A stretch of DNA of 64,000 nucleotides from Ehretia macrophylla (lineage: Eukaryota > Streptophyta > Magnoliopsida > Boraginales > Ehretiaceae), in assembly GCA_037974665.1 (NCBI GenBank), contig CM075771.1:35510425-35574424 (forward strand), in the 5' to 3' direction. This document shows positions 32,700 through 49,479 of this stretch, in pieces (position 1 is the stretch's first letter; every line of letters begins with the position of its first letter). The notes below the pieces were generated by a model. It was not told where the DNA came from. It worked only from the letters and a program-made list of their open reading frames with translations, and ran no database searches. The translations under genes were made by a program, and so were the position numbers.

Positions 32700-34550
32700 T
32701 ATGAATTACCTCTCGCAAATTTTTGCTTTGGGATTGGTAATTTACCATTCAGCTTTGGAATTTTGGAATTTTCCCCCCATTGAGTACAATAACGGTCCAA
32801 TCACAACAAAGGTGCAAGGACTGAAAAACAGACAAGACTAATCGTTTGTAAACGTAATCCTCAAAATTGTGCTTGACAGCACTTTTTCTTTTCGCGTGCT
32901 CGTTTAATCAGTAGTACATATGACATCATAACCTAAAGCAACTTGTTTTTTAAAGTCAGTCAAGTGGATCTGGTCCAAAGTCAGAGCCCGTTCTCCTTTA
33001 TTTCACAACATTTTACCACTTATTGATATGGACAAAAGAATTGAGCAGAGAAGGTTCACGGGCCAGACATATTTCTTTCATAATAAAGTTTGGTTACATC
33101 ACATTAAAATCTCTTTATGAATAAATATTTAGAAATGTTGCCGTCTTGAAAAAAATCATTGTGATGTTACTACATATTATCTTTTTTTCATCGTGTGTTG
33201 CTATTATTTTTATCATCATTGACTTTTTTTAAACTTTTGTCGTGTTAAAGAAGTGTCCTCCGAAGAACCACTTATAACTTTTGATACCAGGTTTAATTTC
33301 TGTTTCCCCATAATTTTGAGAAGCAATATAATGTAGAAAGAAATTCTCACTGTACAGAAACACTATGAAAAATTCTTTCATGAGAAAGAGTGTAGGTCCC
33401 ACACACTGCACTGCTGTTTCGTTCGGCAGATCTCTTTGGGACTGCATATTCTAGCAACAAGATAGCAACCTGCTCAATGTACCGATAAGTTTTTATAGGA
33501 CAAGATTAAGAATATAAGAATAATGAACATTGCAAAACTCCCCATATTTGGCTTGGAGACTAATCTCTTGGGGCTTGGAGCTAAAATCCTTTATGCATTT
33601 TTTGTCATTCTTGTATTGAAGACAAAGAACATCTATTCCAGTAATGTGCCTTCACGAAACGTATTTGGCTTAGAGGATAGCGCAAGACGAAAGGTCATAG
33701 ACATTCTAACTGGTCACATGTTAAAAATTGGATTGTGAAATCATCGACCAAAGATGCTTTTCAATCCTTTTGCATCAGATTATTGCTTGGGTAATTCATT
33801 TACCATATTTGGAGATAAAGGAAAAACAAGATCTTTTGTAACGCCTTTTTCAATGAGGATTAAATTTTTGAGAATATTACGTTTGATATTAGGATTAACT
33901 ATACATGTTTAAAAATTTAAAATTTTCTCTTTTGAACCAAACTATTTGCATTGCTTGGAGTATTGATATATGAAGACTATTGTAAACTCTCCGAGGCAAA
34001 TTACTATGTAAATATTTTTTAAATTCAATCAAATCACGCTTGCTTTTTTTAAAAAAAAAAATCCCCAGATTTACTAATAACTGATCCTTAGCACGCCCCA
34101 TGAAGTACTCATCAGGCCCAAATAATGCGATAAAATAACAGTCAAAAGTCCTTTTACTAACTATAGCATAGATTTAGCAGAACTGATTTAAGGTTGTGAA
34201 GGAGATAAACAGTTGAGAGCAGGATACCGAATAATGTTTACGATTTCACATTGCATTTTCTCATTGTTCATTCGTGCAATATTGGTCACGATGGTGCACG
34301 AAGGGAGGGAGGGGGAAGGGGATTTTGACCATTTTATCCCACTAAGTGTAGTCGGATATGAGTAGGATAACTCATACAAGCCTTTCTCACTGACTGCAAG
34401 ACGACAAGCCGGTAAACCATAGCCACCATCACTGGAATGAGAAAGAGTTGTCAAATATAGTAGCCAGTTTTCTTTCGTTTGAGGAAATATCATAATGATA
34501 ACCGACTAGAGATAAGCAACTGAGAACATTGCACACAAGCAACATCATTG
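32700..34550. other. Spacer between the tRNA gene and RBX1, no gene seen
   Basis: Scattered frames of 60-100 codons (for example 33523-33738) have no domain I recognise. The right end probably contains the RBX1 3' untranslated region. Confidence 0.5.
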
Positions 34551-34826
34551 TATATCAAAATCTAAACGGAAACTGGCCATAGAGTGTAAAGGCAGAAGGG
34601 AGCTTGACTGCAAGACCCACCCATCGAGAAACAACAAAAAAGATACCAAAATGAACAAGTCATCACGAAATCTTAACCCCCTAATGGATTTAATTGGCAA
34701 AGCCAATCTGATCCCGCCAAATATCTGCAGTATCACTTCACCGATTAACCAAATGTAAATTGTAAATTACAAATCCAATGCGTTCTTGCAGATTCTTGGT
34801 TTTGATATTTGCACCAAGGAGATTCA

Positions 34827-38791
<3,965 letters not shown>

Positions 38792-38869
38792 TGGATCAGG
38801 GGTTGGAGAATAAAATGGAAAAAAAAGCTAAATAAATTGAGTGTCGAGTGCTTTGAAACTTTAGAGCAA

Positions 38870-39352
38870 TTAAATAATTTGGGTGAATAACACTTTGCAC
38901 CCCTAACGGTGTACGAATTTACTTTTTAGAACAATGTGTCGGGATTTGAATTTTTTAATAATATTAAAAAAATTTAATAATAATAACACAATTATAATAA
39001 AATTAGTTACGCTATTAAGTATTAAGATTAATAAATAGCGATATCATCACTTCACTGTTATTATTATTTTTAATAATGTTATGAGAATATCCAAATTCGT
39101 TATACGTTATTGTTTTCCCTTTAATGAAATGATCTAACTTATTAGAGTGTGAATGTTAAATTATTATATTATAATTTTATCATCATTGATCTCCTTAATA
39201 AAATTATTAGAATATCTAAATCTATTATACATCACACTTTCACTATTCTTTATAAAATAGAATTTTCATTACTTACATAGTTTGACATTCAATACATGAA
39301 ACTCTTATCATACACATGAGGAATAAAATAGCGACATAAAACATTATTCTAC

Positions 39353-39384
<32 letters not shown>

Positions 39385-39659
39385 TATCTCTTAACTCCTT
39401 AGTTAATGATAAATTCTATGTTGAAATATGAATGCAAAACTAACCTTTAATTGAATTAATTGATACGAAATAAATACTAAGGAGTAAACCGCTATATCCA
39501 TGTATATTAGAGGAGTATAACTGTTATTAACTATTAAATTTTTCTCAATTTTTTTTTTTTGTCGGAATTTTTCTCAATATATAGAAGGAATGTTGAATTG
39601 TGGCCGACAAATTAATAGATTGTTGTCTATTTGTTAATGACTGCCCTATGTCTACTCTA
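38870..39659. other. Upstream spacer of RBX1, AT-rich
   Basis: Contains a (TA)n run at about 39359-39382 and no gene. I see no convincing TATA box for RBX1. Confidence 0.5.
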
Positions 39660-39665
39660 TCTTAG

Positions 39666-40473
39666 GCTATACTCAATGGAATCTCTATAATAGGTCTTTA
39701 TTCATTATTTTAGAGGCCCATATAGAGACCAAATATTGTTTTAGAAATCCACTTAGAGACCAAGGCAAAAAAACTATTTTAAAGATCCATTTAGAGACCA
39801 AGATAAAAAAAAAATATCCCCGGTGACGGTCTACATAAAATTGAGTCTCTATATTGTTTTTAATTTTAATTTTATATAATAATTTGATTATGTGTTATTT
39901 TTTTTCGTGTGTTACTTATTTTTAATTAATTGATATTTAGATTATTTCAACTTCTTTAACGAATATTTCAACCAAAAAATAAATAAATTGGGACGAACAT
40001 AACATTTAAAAAATTAAGATTACGTTTAATTACATAATTGAATGAAAAAAACTAATTACAAATCTCTAATTAAAAAAAAATCATACGTAAATTTTTTTTA
40101 AAAAAAATTTATCCATTAATTAATTTTTTTCTTGTGTGTTACGTTTATATTTGTTTTTTCTTCTTTATTCTATTCAATTAATTAATAAAATAACCTAAAC
40201 TAAAAATAAAGTAAAAAAGTTTATTTTTTCAACAAGCAGCAACATCGGTTCAAAAAAAAAAAAACAACCAACAATAAAAAAGTTTACCAAACTAAAAAAT
40301 AAAAAAAAAAAAAAATACAAAACCATAATTAAAAAATCTAATTAAAAAAGCTTAATTACAAAATCCCTTTTAAAAAAGCATAAATAAATATATAAAAAAT
40401 TTAATAAAAAAAAAAAACCTAACTATAAAACCCCCTTCATGTCACTGATATTGCCCTCCCCTCCCCTCTCCCC

Positions 40474-40504
<31 letters not shown>

Positions 40505-41122
40505 CCTTTTTCCCTTTCCCCGTTGCACACACTCCCCCACCCCACCCCACCATATCTTTCCCTTTTTCATTTCCCTACGGCGCAACAATGCCCCCCCCAC
40601 CGTTCACCCTTTTTTCTTTTTCCCGCAGTAGCTCCCCCCTCCCCCGCCCCCCTCTTCTCCGCTGCCACCCCACCATCGGCGAAACCACCAACACAAAGTT
40701 TATGTTTTTTTTTTTTTTAAAGATCTGTGTTTACCTTTTTTTTGTTGTTATTTGTTGAAAATAATAATTGTATTATAATTTTTTTCATGTTTGTTAAATT
40801 TTTTTGTTGCTGTTTGTGCTTGTTTTTTGTACTTTTTTTTTTTTTTTCAGATCTGACGATGTCAGACAATCTGACATTGTTTTTTTTTTAGACTCATTTT
40901 TATCTTTTTGTATAGTCTCCATTTTCTTCAACAAATTTGTTGAAGAAAATGTAGACTAGGTGCTATTTTGGAGACTCAAAACTTGAGTGATGACATGATT
41001 TTGCCAAAAACTATCAAATAGTGTTTTAGAGACCCCCATTGGTGATGAATTTTGATCAATGGAGTCTCTAAAATATCAATTATTACTATTTAGAGACTCC
41101 TTAGAGACTTCATTGAGGATAC
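39666..41122. mobile_element. Candidate non-autonomous DNA element with diverged inverted ends
   Basis: Left end GCTATACTCAATGGAATCTC and right end, read inverted, GTATCCTCAATGAAGTCTC are similar. TCTTAG flanks both sides (39660-39665 and 41123-41128). The interior repeats the phrase TTTAGAGACC and carries A-rich, C-run (about 40469-40484) and CT-repeat tracts, with no protein. The 6-bp flank match could be chance. Confidence 0.5.
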
Positions 41123-41438
41123 TCTTAGAGCAAACTCATAATATTTGTTTTTCTTTTTTTAGCTTAAGTAGGAAAAAAAACCTAATTTTCCTATTTTAGA
41201 AATAGTTTACAATTTAATAACACTATCTTTTCTTCCATGCTCTAATCATTTTATTTCTAATTGCAAAATAAATAAGAACATAAAAAGGTAGAAATACACT
41301 TAGGTAAACAAGGTCTTAAAGTATACGTTAATATGGAGAGGGCAATAGAGAAGGTTTGCTCACAAAATGTAGAAAAGGAGTTTAAGAACTACTTGTTTAA
41401 TGAGTATGTTCAAGACAAATGAAAAGTCATAATAGAAA

Positions 41439-41658
41439 GAGTAATGTTAAACGTCACATTTTTTTATCACTCAATTATTATCTCCTAGTTGGTAAGTTAA
41501 CTAAATAAATTTATTTTATTATCTCTTCTTTTGTTAATTTTTCCTTTTTTCTCCTTAATTAGCGTTTCCTATCACCTCTTTCTTTCACTTTTCTCTTTCA
41601 CCATTCATTGCATATTTTTTTTTTCAAATTTCTTCTCTTCTTGATGAATTGATAATTG

Positions 41659-41701
<43 letters not shown>

Positions 41702-42970
41702 CATGATTGACTTCTGAAAAATAATGTATCCTCATAGTCGAAAGAAAACTCAAAGATGTATATATGTCCTAAAAATAATGTTTCCTATGTCAAAGACTTA
41801 ACCAATTCTTTCAATAAAAGCTTACTAAGTTTTGCTTTTATTTTTGCATTTACCATCTTTGGGCGAAGCGAAAGATCAGATTATTTGGTTCAGCACCACT
41901 CATAGAGAAGAAAGTGTTTGAGTAAATAGTCTCTGATGTTATGGACGAAACTAACCTACATTGTAAATACAAAGATAATTTAGAAAATAGACGCCTTTGT
42001 GCTAACTGAAAGATTAACTTACGAGGGTGATTTTTGTAAACATGGTTTGATTTTTAGTAGAATGAAAAGATTACTTACTTAGCAAAAAAAAAAGTTTAGG
42101 GGATTGACTTCTTTACTTTTGCGTGTTTGTCATTAACGATTACAAACTTGGGAAGGATTTTTAAAGTCATGGTTTATTTCCTCACGTATCTTTTATCCAA
42201 AAAAAAAAATCTCCAAATTCAGTCTGAATTTGTTTATATATTACTAGATAAAAGGTGAGACTGAAATTGACGAAATAATACTACTAATGGCTAATGTTGT
42301 TTCTATTCCTTTGATCTCAACCACAATGAGGTGTCTCTTTATTGAAACAAAATTGTGGAACATCCAACAAATCATAGAAATATCGCTAGAGATTGGGTAT
42401 TGATGCGGGAGATGTGGCATGATATTCATCACGATAAAAAATAAAAATTTGTAACTAAAGGTGAATCATGTCTTATCAATACCTCTTATTTCATATTTTA
42501 TGATTCTGCAATGACAAATGTCTCTCTTTTTTTTTTTTTGGTGGTTGACCTCAAATGAATCCTACAAATTATGGGAAAGCTTGGTGTGCATGGTGAATAT
42601 AGGTCTTGCTCTTTTCCTCTTGTGAATCCTACATATTTCAAAGGGATGTGGCTCTGACAATTCTGCTAAGCTATTTGATGTACAAATATTAACAATTTAT
42701 TCCATTTTCAACCGTTATCAATTCGTCAAGATTAGAAAGAGAAATATTGCAATTTTGAAAAAAATATTGTAATGAATGGTGGAAAGAGAAATTAAAAGTG
42801 CACATCTGGTTAAACAAAAGATTATAAAGAAAGACCTTAATTAAGGGAGATAAAAATTAACAAAAGAAGACAGTGAAATAAAATAATTATCTTGTTAGCT
42901 TGCCAATTAGGATTACCAACTAGGAGGTGATAATTAGGTGATAAAAAGAGAGTGATGTCTAGTATTACTC
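41439..42970. mobile_element. Mutator-like non-autonomous element, family C
   Basis: Inverted ends are GAGTAATGTTAAACGTCAC at the left and the inverse of GAGTAATACTAGACATCAC at the right, with further pairing inward (CTCCTAGTTGG/CCAACTAGGAGG). The perfect 9-bp duplication TAATAGAAA sits at 41430-41438 and 42971-42979. The 1,532-bp interior has a (TA)n run (about 41664-41697) and no transposase. Confidence 0.88.
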
Positions 42971-42979
42971 TAATAGAAA

Positions 42980-43339
42980 AGTTGTTGTAATCGGTTTTGT
43001 AGAAGATTGATGAAATCTCGTGACAAATGAAAAATGAAATTGAATATTTAAAAGGCTTTTTCCTTCTAATGTTGTTGGCTGGCAATAACTTGTTGTGCAT
43101 TTTATCACATTGAAATAGAGGATTTAATAGCCACCATTCTCTATAACCTTAAAATGTTGCTTTTGAGCTAATTAGATGATACTCCTCTGCTCAAGCTGAG
43201 GTTGTTGATTTGTGGAATGCATAGTTCATTGCCATTTATTGCGGTTGAAGCCATTTAAAAAATAGTCACTCAAATTGTGTTACTTTGAACATGACACGTA
43301 TTTAATTATATTTAATTACATGTTATCTTAAATGCTAGC
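42980..43339. other. Short spacer, no gene seen
   Basis: AT-rich sequence between a MULE and a probable solo LTR. Nothing recognised. Confidence 0.5.
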
Positions 43340-46300
43340 TGTGAGGACCCGAACGTTCATTTCATGTACATTCATTTATTTTAATCATTATTTTAAAAAT
43401 AATATGTGCATGACTTATTTAGTGTTTTAAAATTTAAAATTGCATTTAAAGTTCATTTAAATTGCATCTTATTGACTTTTCACCTTCATTGACCAACTAG
43501 GACAAGGTGAGAATTTTTGAAATGTTTAATGAAGGAAAAACTTGGGATTAGAAACAAAAATGCAAGGTTAAGTTAGTCAAATTTTGGGTCAACTTTGGGA
43601 TTAAATCTGAACCAATTGGGGAAGATTTAGGTGGCAAATTATATATGGTTGGAAAGCTCTATGAGTCTAGTTTCTAGGACTTCAAATCGTTTGTGAATTG
43701 GAGCTTTCTAGAAGAAGTTATAGCCGTTTTCGTAAGGTGTCGCAGAACTGTTTTACCTACACGGGTTTGACCGAACCTTTGACCTTTTGACCTTCTATTT
43801 AAATTATTTTCATCCATCCAAAGCCAAAAATATTTTACTCTTCTTCTCCACTAGCCAAGAGCCATTTCCTCACATGAATAGTAAACCCTTTCACATTTTA
43901 GCTAATATCTTAACTTTGGAGTAGAACCAAGGCGCAATTTCAACGTTTTTGAGTTCGTGGCGACTTCTAGCATATTTCTATCGGAGATTTTAGCTTTATT
44001 TTTGCAAAAAAATGTGAGGGCATTTTCTAACCCATTTTTCAAAATTCATTATTTACATTAGATATTGCTAAATCTGTGCTTAATACTTGTTATTTAGATG
44101 CTAGAGAACATATTTCTTGTTTTATAGCTTGTGTAGAGTCGATTTTAGTTGTAGTTGATACTTAGCTAGATGTGAATATAAATGTAGACAAGGTTTTTGT
44201 TTAATGTTCTAAGTGAAGTATAGGGATGTGTTACATGCTAGATTAATGCTCATAGATAGCTCAAATGCAAGAAAACATCAAGAGAATTCAAGTATGCAAA
44301 ATATGAATTTCGGACAGTGCACTACCCTTGTTTTTCGGAGGCTTTCTGACATAGTAAAAGAGCTCAGAAATTAACAAAAATTGTACAGCAGCTAGATTAG
44401 GCTGTTTTGAGAAAATGTTGATTTCTGTTACTAAGGCTAATTCTAACATTTTGACCTTCCGATTTAAGTATTTCCGAAATGTGTCCTGAATCGCTGGTGC
44501 ATGACAGTTTAGAGTTGTTGCACGGAAAAGGCCATAACTGATGGAATTCAACTCGGAATTAGGCACTGTTTGATTCTAAAATCATCTAAACTCGAAGGGA
44601 TTCGTTTATAAGTCAAAATCATAAATTTTAGAGGTCAATAGAATAGGTAATAAATTTGATAAATTTAGGGTTCTGTTTGAAGATTTATAAATGGGCATGT
44701 TTTCATGAAGTTCTACTTGCTATATGTTGTAATATTGCTAGCTAATGTTTTAGAGTTATTAATGGTAGAATAGCTTTCTTTTATAATGATTTGCAAGTTT
44801 AATGGTAGATTTAAAGAAGATATGATGTTAAGCTAACTTTAAGTTCAAGTTGTATATCAAGTGTTTGTGAAAAGCTTGTATGAAGTATAGAATGTGCAAT
44901 TATGCTTTTAATATGCTTTATTTAACTTATGAACAAGAATGCAAGAGAAATTTCAAGTGTTGTATGTGTAAGTGCATTTCGGCCAAGTGGCATTCTTTTG
45001 GTACTAGTCTTTTATTTCATGTTTGCTTGAGCTTTGTATGGTTTAATATGATCTAATAGTTAAACTATATGATATCTTAGTTAAACAGAGTTCTAAAAGA
45101 ATTAATGCTATGATTACATGAAATGCAAAGTTAGTAAAATTTTAGTTACTTAGCTAAGAAATGTGGTAGTTAAAGAGTATCCTTATGCCTTGTGCATGAG
45201 ATAGTTGGATGGTTAATGATTGACATAGTTTAATTAAATCGAAGTTAAGTTGTAATAAAGTTAGTGTTTGGAAGTCTTTTAATGGTTTTTGACATTTAGT
45301 AAGCTTTGTGCATAATTGTGTAATTTAACGTCAACTTCTTAATTGCTTAATTAAGATTTTAATGGTTATTTTGAGTCTATGTGACTAGTTCAAGTGCACT
45401 TGTGTACTCTTATGTGTTGTGTGAATTGAATATGCTTTATAGTTGTTCTAATTGCTAATGTTTATATGCCTATCGAATTGTGGGTTTAATCAGAGAATGT
45501 TTAACGTGTTGCTTAAAGTAGTGGATGTAATGTGTGCTAAATAAAGAAATGTATTTGATAGTTATGATAATTCAATGGGATCAAATGGAAATGAATAAGT
45601 TAATGGAATTATAAACTATCTTTAGTTGAGAATGAATGTATAACTTCTTATATAGATAGTTGATTGTATTATGTAGTGGAATGGAAGGAGTTGGTGCATT
45701 CAGAGAATATAAAAGGGGTTCTTAACTAAATTCTTACAGGTTTGGCTTTCCAAGGTGAGAGAGTTTCATGTTTTATGCATTTTAAGGTCTAGGGTTCTAC
45801 ATTCTAATATGATTAGAGAACAATCTTTTGTGAGCTTTTAGTGAAGTTTTGTGAGAAATATGTCATTGACCCCTTTATGCTCATATAGTTAATTTCATGC
45901 TAATACTTATATCTTAATTGTTTTTGAGGGCAACCTACTTTGTTGTCCCTCCTATGTGTTATTTCTTTATATTATTGTTATATTGACATTGGATTTAAGT
46001 GCATTGCATAGTGGTTTCGCAACCATAGTATAAGGGGCAGATGTATTAGATATCGATTGGGCGGTAGCGGGCTTGCTAGTGGATATTCGATCTCTGTGCT
46101 CGAGTCCCTCACTCGCCTGGTCCGGAGATTGCTAGGGGTGTTGGGTCGTAGGATTTTCAGGGTACATCCGGAGTATACCTATTGGAGTGTTTGGAGTTTA
46201 TGTCGGCACATTGATCGAGGTTCGTAGATCGAGGTTCGTGGTTCATGATTGAAGATCAAGTGAATTGTGGAGTGTTTGGGGTTAAAGTGAATCGTATCCT

Positions 46301-46963
46301 TTTCAATGTGTGGCATCTTATTGCTTATTTGTCATATTAATTGTTTAATAGTTTTACTTGTACATAGCTATTGCATTGTACGAATCCCATATTAAATGCT
46401 TCCCGTATATTGTTTCCTCTCCCTCACTGGGTATACATGATTGTATACTCACTCCTCATTAACCACCTTTCAGGTATTGCTGTGTTAGAAGAAATGTTCG
46501 TGCTTGATCTTTGCTTGGGAGTTGATGTGTTATGTGGCGTGAGTTGTAAAGGATGTTACTTTTGAGTTATATGTATTCCATGAATAAAGCAATCTAATTT
46601 AAGTTTAATTAGATCATTAGAGTGGTATGATAACTTAATTTATGTAATAGGTTAGTATTATTTCAATTCAAGCATAAGTATACTTGTCTAGAGGAAAAGA
46701 GTTAGGATAGCCTTTGAATTTGAAAATGTATAACTGCTTGTGTTTGTTTGTTGAGAACCAAGGCTCGGATGGCCTTGAGGAGTTGTTGATTGTGTTGGAC
46801 ACGATACTGGTCCATTTATATTATGTTTGCAGGTTTTGGTTTGTCCTATAAACAGGGGAGACTCCGTCCGTTTTTCCTAAATTTTGGTACCCGGGTTTGG
46901 ATTTGGGTTAAGTATAGCATGTTTAATAGAATTTCCGATCTCGTGAGGGGTTGAGGCGTTACA
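43340..46963. repeat. Probable long solo LTR
   Basis: A 3.6-kb non-coding block begins TGTGAGGACCCGAACG and ends GGGGTTGAGGCGTTACA, so it has TG...CA ends. Interior phrases (for example around 43640-43760, near TGGAAAGCTCTATGAGTC and GTTATAGCC) are like those I know from long LTRs of plant gypsy elements of Del/Tekay type. No primer site, purine tract or protein adjoins it. I found no matching 5-bp flanks, so boundaries and solo status are tentative. Confidence 0.5.
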
Positions 46964-47018
46964 CAAATGGCTATTAATTAGCTAGCTGAACCTATTGTTT
47001 ATGATATTAGGAGCTTAT

Positions 47019-49057
47019 TGTCATGCCCCCAAATTTAACGGGAGAATCCGGGGATGAGACTGCTGCGAATCTACAAAGATAAATCTTCCTAAGCTCACAA
47101 GGCTCAAAAACAAAACAAAAAAAGTTTAAATAATCTAAAGACCATAAGAAAGGCACAAGTCTCAGAGCATCTAATCCAAAAGACTAAACTCGAATGGTTT
47201 AGAATCTCCAAATACAATTAAAGGATAATTTCCACGCTACATAACTCAATAGGAAAAAATCCAAACAAATGTGAAAAGAACTAAAATGAAGTAACTCTTA
47301 AATCAAACGATATCTAAATAGTCTAAAGGTATGAAGATATCCAGCATCACAAAAGGTCCTCTAGCCCAAAGTCCCAGTGTATCTACTTTTTATATCTGCG
47401 AAAACATAATTTCAAAGAAAGACAAACGACAAAGTGAGATAAAAATCTCAGTAAGTAGTGTGACCCCCAAAAATAACATGAGAATAATATTTTATCCAGA
47501 TAATTATCTTTTGCGCAACACATAATGCTGATAAATGAAACAATGATGTGTATATAAGAAGCAAAAACTTGGTTTTGAAAGGCTTTAATAAAACACAACA
47601 AAGTGGGAAAAAAATCATTTATCAAGAATATACAAATTATCACTTATCGAAAATACAATAAGAATACTTACTTATGGAAGTTGCAAGGTACAAACCATTA
47701 CTTATCAAAATATACGAAGAATGAAATGATCCAAGATATGCCATACCAACATTAAGTCAAAATTCAAAGAGGTGAGTGACCGAGGCTACAATTGTGGTAG
47801 CACAGATCGAAGACAAAGAGTGGTTTGTTATTGCATATACCACCAAAAGCAAACGGGAGTCCCAACGAAATAGTAGTGCACTACCCAAAGAGTGGTATAC
47901 GATCCCCACCACCGAGGGTCAAACAAAGACACGGCCTCAAAGTGTATGACATACAGGTCCAAATAATTTTTACCCTCAATCATGCAATTAAGTATGAAAA
48001 TATTTTTAATGAACTATTCACAAACTTTTAATGCACAAAAACCTTAAGTCTCATATTTTAATTCTTTTACTTAGAAAATAACGTAAGATATTTGTACTCT
48101 TTTTGATACTATTAAGGATAGTTAAAATAATAACTCAAGAAAATATTTAAATCTTTTTTTAGAACAATTAATAAAATATCCAAAATACATGTGGGTTAGA
48201 CACGGTTAAAACATTTATTAAAACAACAAAATAGTAAGGAAAACACCTAATCACAATAGAATACTAAGTAATAATAAAAGAATAATACTAAGTATTAATA
48301 AAAGAATATCTAATCATTTTTTAAAACATTGAGTTAAGGAAAACGGAAGACGTACTGAAATGCAAGCTTTTAGAATTGTGACTAACAATGGCGAAAATCG
48401 CTTTTCTAAAAATTACTATCACTATTGGAATCACAAATTAATTTCATAGTTCTTAAACCAATATATATATTGCATCAAAGATATAAGATTAAAGTACTAT
48501 AAACAAAACAGTTTATAATTTAACACATAAATCAACAATTTTATTAACCTTTGCAATTGACGCAACATAAATGGATAACACAATGCTCATACTATAAAAA
48601 TAAAGTATATGTATCTATGTATTTTACAAAACTCAAAGGGGTATTACAAAGAAAGATAAGGTGTTCCTACTTACCTCAATCCCAACGTAACTATTCAAGA
48701 CTTTAATGATCCTCATTTTTCAAGACTCTCACTACGAGATCAACAATCCTCTACACAAGCAAAGGTTCTACTTAAAATTGATACTGCATTAGTTCTCCAA
48801 CAAATAGTCCATTTTTTTTTTCTTTCCAAAATTCTAAGTGATGAAACTAACATGAAGTAGTTACTGTGGAATCCTATTGGAATTTTAGTGCTAGAGAGAA
48901 GAGAGTGTTTGGCTTCCTTAAGTAACTGACAACTTAATCTGCAATAGTTATTTTAATCCCAAAAATATATTCCATATCTTAGACAATAAAACTTAAATAA
49001 CAAATATGGCCCACAAAAATAGCCTTAAAGTCCCTTGACGTATGGTGGGCCGTTACG
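47019..49057. repeat. Probable solo LTR with 5-bp target-site duplication
   Basis: A 2,039-bp block starts TGTCATGCCCCCAAATTT and ends GGTGGGCCGTTACG. The final CA appears as CG. It is flanked by CTTAT at 47014-47018 and 49058-49062. The start matches the TGTCA(T/C)GCCCC style of many plant gypsy LTRs. It has no coding capacity. Confidence 0.6.
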
Positions 49058-49062
49058 CTTAT

Positions 49063-49470
49063 GCTTAGCTTTTTTTTTTTTTTTGTTGAAATATGCTTAG
49101 CTATTCGATACATTCAATTTCTAACTTATTCAAAGATCTCAAGTCAGTTAGCCATTCTCCTTGATAACAAATTTCGCCCAATCCTAGCAAAAAAAAAAAA
49201 TCGTCCTAGTGGTATAGGGTAGTGTTGTATTTTCTGTTTACTTTCATTTCTCTATGAATTCAACTGGCGGAGTCTAATTACTGAATTATTCGACGGAACC
49301 TGACCATCAACTAATAAATTCCAGAGTGCAGCAGTGTGTCCCCACAGATACGTCAAGTCAGTCAAGAGCGAAATTCTAAAACAATAAAAATATCAAATTT
49401 GCGACTTCGTATGAGCGATTTCACCCCTTCTTTTAATCTCATAAGAGATGGTCAATGGCTCAAAAAAAAT
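49063..49470. other. Spacer before the kinase pseudogene
   Basis: Nothing recognised except A and T runs. Confidence 0.5.
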
Positions 49471-49479
49471 ATTTTCATT

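Noticed and set aside
43340..46963. Long non-coding RNA gene
   Set aside because: TG...CA ends and LTR-like phrasing are better explained by a solo LTR; no promoter or splice evidence was seen.
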